From the NCBI GenBank assembly GCA_028278755.1, contig JAPYOI010000097.1, positions 1-17,944 of the forward strand: 17,944 nt of DNA, in the 5' to 3' direction. The stretch's first letter is position 1, and every line of letters begins with the position of its first letter. Position numbers and translations under genes: made by a program. This document shows positions 14,228 to 17,944 of this stretch, one piece after another. Below the pieces are notes generated by a model. That model saw only the letters and a list, made by a program, of their open reading frames with translations, ran no database searches and was not told where the DNA came from. Source of the stretch: Poriferisodalis multihospitum. Its GTDB lineage: Bacteria > Actinomycetota > Acidimicrobiia > Acidimicrobiales > Poriferisodalaceae.

Positions 14228-15052
14228 GTGACGTCACAGCCCGATACGGCCACTGTGGCCGAACTCAAAGAACTCCTGGCCGATCCGGCGTGCCGCATCG
14301 ATCTCCACGACTTCGTCAGCGACGAGACGCTGCGAACCATCGATGCCCTACGCAGCGCCGACTGCGAGGGCTATGACGAGTGCCTGCGGGCCTACGAGCA
14401 CGCGTCGGCTGATCTGATCGGGCTGCTCGTCACCGGCGCGTACTTCTCCAACTGCGCTGATCACGACAAGGCCTGGGCACACGCCGTGCGCCTGCTGGCA
14501 AACCGGATCCCGTACACGAGTTCTGACGGCGGGCCCGACATCAATCTGCGGCACCACGTGACGCTGCTGGCGATCTACGCCGTGGCCTTCGGCGGCGCTG
14601 CTGCAGATCGGATCGATCCGCTCGCGAGGATCATCGGGACCGTGCGGGCCGAGGAGGACGGCAGGGTCGGGCGAGTCACCTACCTGGTCAACTGCGACCG
14701 CCTGAAGAAGCCCGACGAAGCGCCGATCCAAGCCTCGCTGCGGCTGTGGATGACGCTGCGCTCGATGACCGACGAGTTCATCCCCAGGACCACCGAGGAC
14801 ACGCTGTTCGATGCCATGCTCGATGAGATCGAGTACTTGCTCGGTGTGACGCACGGCCGGGACACCGCAGAGGGCACCGGACCCGTCGGCTACGGGGCGA
14901 TCCAAGTGCTGGCGACACGAGTGGCGCCTGATCGTCTCGTACGGCGCAATCTGGACCTGCTGATCGCTCACGAGGCCTTCCAGAGCGCCGACGAGTTCTA
15001 CATCTGCCGGGAGCGGTACAACAAGGCCTACGCCGCAGAAGCCCGCGTCTGA
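14228..15052 (+). CDS. Unrecognised 274-aa protein
   Basis: I do not recognise this family. It is a soluble, largely helical, acidic protein without a signal peptide, membrane helix or obvious cofactor motif. Segments that stand out are HDFVSDETLRTIDALRSADC, a His/Asp pair in SNCADHDKAWAHAVRLLA, DINLRHHVTLLAIYAV, LVNCDRLKKPDEAP, RSMTDEFIPRTTEDTLFD and a C-terminal EFYICRERYNKAY. Clustered His, Cys and Asp could bind a metal, which is speculation. The GTG at 14228 has a TACTGT box 7 nt upstream. Codon use matches neighbouring genes. The alpha/beta hydrolase starts 13 nt after its stop, so the two are probably co-transcribed. Confidence 0.8.
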   Translation: MTSQPDTATVAELKELLADPACRIDLHDFVSDETLRTIDALRSADCEGYDECLRAYEHASADLIGLLVTGAYFSNCADHDKAWAHAVRLLANRIPYTSSDGGPDINLRHHVTLLAIYAVAFGGAAADRIDPLARIIGTVRAEEDGRVGRVTYLVNCDRLKKPDEAPIQASLRLWMTLRSMTDEFIPRTTEDTLFDAMLDEIEYLLGVTHGRDTAEGTGPVGYGAIQVLATRVAPDRLVRRNLDLLIAHEAFQSADEFYICRERYNKAYAAEARV

Positions 15053-15065
15053 GCCGCTCGACGTC

Positions 15066-15695
15066 ATGCCGATGATCCAAGGAGACGGAGTCGAGCTGTA
15101 TGCGGAGGAAGCCGGCGCTGGGCATCCCATCGTGTGGCTGCACGAGTTCGCCGCCGACTGCCGCACGTGGGAGGGCCAGATCCGGCGGTTCAGCCGCAGC
15201 CATAGATGCATCGCGTACAACGCCCGGGGCTATCCGCCGTCGGAGGTGCCCGACTGCGATGCCGACTACACGTTTGAGCGGGAACGGGAGGACCTGCGGG
15301 CCGTCCTCGACAGCCTTGGCATCGAGCGTGCACACATCGTGGGTCTCAGCATGGGTGCCTACACGGGGCTGATGTTTGCCCTGCGGTATCCGGAGCGGGT
15401 CACGTCGTTGCTGTTTGCCAGCGGCGGGTCGGGCGCGTTCGGCGACACCCGTCAGGCGTTCCTGGCCGAGGTGCGCGCTGCGGCCGAGGCGATGATGAAC
15501 GAGGGGATGGAGGTGGCCGCCGAGCGGCTCGCGGTGGGTGCCACCCGGGTCCAGCTCCAGAACAAGGACCCGAGGGGCTGGGAGGAATTCAAGCAGTACC
15601 TGTCGGAGCATTCGGCCGTCGGCTCGGGGCTGACCATGCGCAACTTCCAGGCCGGGCGCCCGTCGCTGTACGACGCTCAGGGCGCTGACGCCTGA
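15066..15695 (+). CDS. C-terminally truncated alpha/beta hydrolase
   Basis: The first 200 or so residues are a clear alpha/beta hydrolase: PIVWLHEFAADCRTWEGQIR with the oxyanion-hole strand, YNARGYPPSEVP, and the nucleophile elbow GLSMG (Ser95). The cap reaches SLYDAQ and then ends in GADA and a stop at 209 aa. Relatives are usually near 280 aa and continue with a strand carrying the catalytic Asp, followed by the catalytic His. Both are missing, so the product is probably inactive. No remainder was found downstream. The break lies about 30 nt before the AT-rich repeat block and AAA ATPase, so an insertion or deletion there is the likely cause. It overlaps no gene and follows the 274-aa protein closely. 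Confidence 0.75.
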   Translation: MPMIQGDGVELYAEEAGAGHPIVWLHEFAADCRTWEGQIRRFSRSHRCIAYNARGYPPSEVPDCDADYTFEREREDLRAVLDSLGIERAHIVGLSMGAYTGLMFALRYPERVTSLLFASGGSGAFGDTRQAFLAEVRAAAEAMMNEGMEVAAERLAVGATRVQLQNKDPRGWEEFKQYLSEHSAVGSGLTMRNFQAGRPSLYDAQGADA

Positions 15696-15722
15696 GCAGC
15701 GAAGACGGAGTTGGTGGATCTG

Positions 15723-15791
15723 AATCAAGTATTTTATACTTGATTTATTCGATTGTTTTATACCCGATATAATCAAGTATGCTCCCGATAT
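15723..15791 (+). promoter_or_regulatory. AT-rich repeat block and promoter of the AAA ATPase
   Basis: AATCAAGTAT (15723-15732) and its inverted copy ATACTTGATT (15736-15745) flank TTT. A third copy, AATCAAGTAT, lies at 15771-15780. TTTTATAC occurs at 15732 and 15756, and CCCGATAT at 15763 and 15784, the latter overlapping the ATG. A perfect TATAAT (15768-15773) would start transcription a few bases before the ATG at 15790. The block is far more AT-rich than its surroundings and looks like an operator array for self-regulation or an element end. Confidence 0.65.
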
Positions 15792-16878
15792 GGAACGGAG
15801 TCCATTCCCCTACCAAGGTCCCTTGATGCCCGAGCAGGTGACCGGACGCGAGGAGCTCAGGCGTGACCTCGCGCAGCGCATCGCCGATCGTCGCCTGACT
15901 GCCCTGATCGGACCGCGACGTTACGGCAAGACCAGTGTGCTCAAGCGAGTCGCCGCTGATCTGGAAGACGTCGATTCGCAGGCCGTCTGGATCGACTTGT
16001 ACGAACTGACATCCATGTCCGACTTGGCTGCGCGGGTGGACAGCGGGTTGAACGCAGTGACCGGAACCCTGCGTGAGATGCTCGGAACGATCGCGAGCAC
16101 GATGTCGCTGAACCTCGGGGTGGTGAGAGCAGAGCTGTCACGCAGTGCGCGTCGGCGCCCCGATCCTGCGCTCACCTTGCAGGGACTGCTGGATCTGCTG
16201 GTGCGTGCGGCCGAACGGCGGAAGCTGTTCGTCGTGTTCGACGAGTTCTCGGGGATCGCGCAGGTGCAGGGAGCTGCGGGTGCGTTGCGCACCGCGCTTC
16301 AGCATCATTTTCAGTCGCTCGGCATCGTGTTCGCCGGGTCAGAACCATCGACGATGCGGACGCTGTTCGGCGCACATGGTGAGCCATTCTTCTCTCAAGC
16401 CGATCTCGTCGAGATCGGGCCGCTGGAAGATGCCGAGCTGCATCGCATCATCGAAGAGGGATTCGAGGGCACCGGTCGCACGACCGGAGGCATAACGAGC
16501 CAGATCACCGCACTTGCGCAGGGCCATCCGCAGCGAGCGATGCAGCTCGCTGACGCTGTCTGGAGACTGGTCGAACCTGGCGGCCGTGCAGGTGCGATCG
16601 TCTGGGAGCATGCGCTGACCGAGGTGCGCGGGAATGTGGAGGGTGGATTCGAACGGCAGTACAGCTCGTTGGCGGCCGGCCATCAGAAGGTGCTCAGGAC
16701 GGTGGCGACCGACGGCAGCATCTATGGCACCGCAGCACAGTTCGTCGACCTGAATGCCGGAACCGCCAGCGCAGCGGCAGCCGCACTTGTCGGCGACGGC
16801 GTCCTGCGGCGCAGCGACAAGCGACTGAGCGTGATCGATCCGCTCTTGGCCGATTGGGTGCGACGGCGATTCGCCTAA
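15790..16878 (+). CDS. Archaeal-type AAA/STAND-like ATPase
   Basis: This 362-aa protein starts with the family phrase NPF-like FPYQGPLMPEQVTGR and then has Walker A GPRRYGKT (41-48), Walker B LFVVFDEF (146-153) and the sensor-like FAGSEPSTM (181-189). The C-terminal part (about 285-362) looks like a winged helix: LAAGHQKVLRTVATDGSIYG ... AAALVGDGVLRRSDKRLSVIDPLLADWV. The family (PF01637-like) is scattered in archaea and bacteria and often behaves as a mobile or selfish gene of unknown role. The ATG has no ribosome-binding site and lies about 16 nt after TATAAT, so a very short leader is expected. The AT-rich repeats upstream may be its own binding sites. Confidence 0.85.
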   Translation: MERSPFPYQGPLMPEQVTGREELRRDLAQRIADRRLTALIGPRRYGKTSVLKRVAADLEDVDSQAVWIDLYELTSMSDLAARVDSGLNAVTGTLREMLGTIASTMSLNLGVVRAELSRSARRRPDPALTLQGLLDLLVRAAERRKLFVVFDEFSGIAQVQGAAGALRTALQHHFQSLGIVFAGSEPSTMRTLFGAHGEPFFSQADLVEIGPLEDAELHRIIEEGFEGTGRTTGGITSQITALAQGHPQRAMQLADAVWRLVEPGGRAGAIVWEHALTEVRGNVEGGFERQYSSLAAGHQKVLRTVATDGSIYGTAAQFVDLNAGTASAAAAALVGDGVLRRSDKRLSVIDPLLADWVRRRFA

Positions 16879-16995
16879 CGGTGCTGGAGGTATATGGACA
16901 ACGCCGGGCAGCGACACCCTTCCGGCCGCCCGCCGGGGACGGCCGGGGCGCGACGAATCGGTTGAGGCCTGAGTCGGACGAACAGGGCGGGGTCT

Positions 16996-17038
16996 CGGCC
17001 AGATCGTCCTTGCAGGTCAGGCCGTGCAAATCTGGCCG
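16996..17038. other. Strong hairpin-forming inverted repeat
   Basis: Perfect 9-bp arms CGGCCAGAT and ATCTGGCCG enclose a second stem TTGCA/TGCAA, with a 5-nt bulge (CGTCC) on the left side and a 10-nt loop. About 14 bp can pair. It lies 117 bp after the AAA ATPase stop. There is no T-run, so it is not a standard terminator. An RNA structure, protein site or element end are possible. Confidence 0.55.
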
Positions 17039-17475
17039 TAAGCCGGATCTGCGCAATCCTGAAGGCTGAGCTCCACAAACGAAATCGCGAACTCCCAGGT
17101 CAAAGATCTGTTTTGAAGAGCGACGGTGCGGTCTCGGATGCTGCTGGTCGGGCCTACCGCTTCTGCCTGCATCGATCGCCGGCGGGACAAGCCGGAGCCG
17201 CCGACCGCTATTGCCGTGCCGGCTGCCAGTTCAGTCGCCACGGCCGCATGCCGTGCTGTCGACGTGCGAAGGTCTGACGCCGTTGCGCGGAGTGGGCTGC
17301 CAGTCGTTCGGTTGGCACTTCGCAGCATCAGTGTCGAAGCGAACTTCGATGCTGTGTTGGAGGCCATATCGAGTTCGGTGCCGAGGGCATCGAGGCAGGA
17401 GCAGACGTCGTTGACCGGATGGTCGAATGCTGCGGAGATGGCGGCTCCGCAGAGCGCCTCAGCGCTCTTGGTCAT
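17017..17475 (-). CDS. Doubtful ORF of 152 aa
   Basis: No family is recognised. The first 110 residues have G/C-rich third codon positions on the minus strand and Ala/Thr/Ser-rich composition (for example VNDVCSCLDALGTELDMA), while the last 40 do not look coding and run into the inverted repeat at 16996-17038. No good ribosome-binding site or TAnnnT box precedes the ATG. It could be a decayed gene. Outside this ORF, 16879-17016 holds no gene that I can support. Confidence 0.2.
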   Translation of the reverse strand: MTKSAEALCGAAISAAFDHPVNDVCSCLDALGTELDMASNTASKFASTLMLRSANRTTGSPLRATASDLRTSTARHAAVATELAAGTAIAVGGSGLSRRRSMQAEAVGPTSSIRDRTVALQNRSLTWEFAISFVELSLQDCADPAYGQICTA

Positions 17476-17713
17476 GACGACCTACGACCGCCATGTGGAG
17501 GGATTCGTCCAAGTTTCAGGTGATCTCAACAGATACATGGCCGCGCACTGGAACCACGTGCTCGCCATGGGAGCGCGGGAGTCGGCGTACTGCCACCCTG
17601 AGAGCGTGGGCAGCATCCATTCTGTACTGCTGTGGTACGAAGCCCCGGTGTCCGGGCCGGAGGAAGCGGTTGAGGGCATCCTGCGACGACAACGGCTCTG
17701 GCTGGCGAAGTAG
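17474..17713 (+). CDS. Doubtful small ORF of 79 aa
   Basis: The frame from the ATG at 17474 encodes a plausible soluble peptide (HVEGFVQVSGDLNRYMAAHW, then GPEEAVEGILRRQRLW) with mostly G/C third positions. No domain is recognised. The frame is open upstream to 17126, but that part looks like a shadow. The ATG overlaps the start of the opposing doubtful ORF (shared CATG), and no ribosome-binding site is clear. The 231 bp after it hold no gene that I can support. Confidence 0.3.
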   Translation: MTTYDRHVEGFVQVSGDLNRYMAAHWNHVLAMGARESAYCHPESVGSIHSVLLWYEAPVSGPEEAVEGILRRQRLWLAK

Positions 17714-17944
17714 CGGCGGCAGGGACTGCTGAGATAGCGGTGACGACGGAAGGCCCCGTCAGGAGGCAACTGCGAATCCCCGACTTCCGAGCATCCGTAT
17801 TGCTCATGGTGACGACGTGAGACTCCTTGAACGTGCCGCAACCGCTACTACCGGTACACGCAGAACCAGAACCACGACGACGGACGCAAACGGATGACAT
17901 GCCCCGTGCATGACAAGCGAGCCAAGATCGCCGCCACCGCAACC

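Noticed and set aside
15693..15695. TGA at the end of the truncated hydrolase as a recoded codon
   Set aside because: The frame after it does not resume the hydrolase strand with Asp and His, so it is a plain stop after truncation.
17831..17944. Open plus-strand frame at the right edge reading NRYYRYTQNQNHDDGRKRM and a CPVH motif
   Set aside because: It vaguely resembles a zinc-ribbon or transposase piece, but it follows an in-frame TGA, has no start signal and is cut by the window end. Too little to call.
1..17944. tRNA, rRNA, CRISPR array or insertion sequence
   Set aside because: No cloverleaf, rRNA-like segment, regular spaced repeats or transposase with terminal repeats was found by eye.

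Overview
The window is high-GC DNA with actinobacterial traits: GTG starts, an F420-type flavin/deazaflavin oxidoreductase, acyl-CoA and aromatic-type catabolic enzymes, and several genes whose start codon lies 6 to 8 nt after a TAnnnT -10 box (leaderless transcription). A free-living actinobacterium, perhaps near Acidimicrobiia, fits. The lineage is inference, because there is no rRNA or other phylogenetic marker here.

Layout. Bases 1-5104 are mostly minus strand: a partial gene at the left edge, an EthD-like protein, then a catabolic block (acyl-CoA dehydrogenase, dienelactone hydrolase, alpha/beta hydrolase, remnant of a VOC/glyoxalase gene), and the RNA cyclic phosphodiesterase thpR. A zincin-fold protein lies on the plus strand at 823-1167. 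Bases 5205-6266 hold the most interesting gene: a lipoprotein with a long acidic linker and a DsbE/TlpA-like thioredoxin domain. Its CxxC active site is written TGA-Pro-Asn-Cys, so it is a candidate UxxC selenoprotein. A stem-loop resembling a bacterial SECIS, with apical loop GGUC, starts 17 nt after the TGA. Bases 6278-8340 hold decayed or short genes: a trpC pseudogene, an 84-aa protein, a cupin, a frameshifted CPVC membrane protein, and a small diverged duplication. Bases 8364-12716 encode membrane and transport functions: PQ-loop protein, MFS transporter, orphan glycine-betaine-type binding protein, FNT channel. Bases 12745-15695 encode an F420-type Ddn-like protein, a HugZ/DUF2470 protein, an unrecognised 274-aa protein and a C-terminally truncated alpha/beta hydrolase.

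Bases 15723-16878 look like an inserted module: an AT-rich block of inverted and direct repeats followed by an archaeal-type AAA ATPase, directly after the truncated hydrolase. A strong hairpin follows at 16996-17038. The rest of the right end is poorly coding.

The main caution is that at least four genes are truncated or frameshifted (VOC, trpC, CPVC membrane protein, hydrolase). A nonsense mutation in the thioredoxin gene must therefore be weighed against selenocysteine. The exact position of the TGA at the catalytic Cys, 98 intact codons after it and the hairpin all favour recoding.
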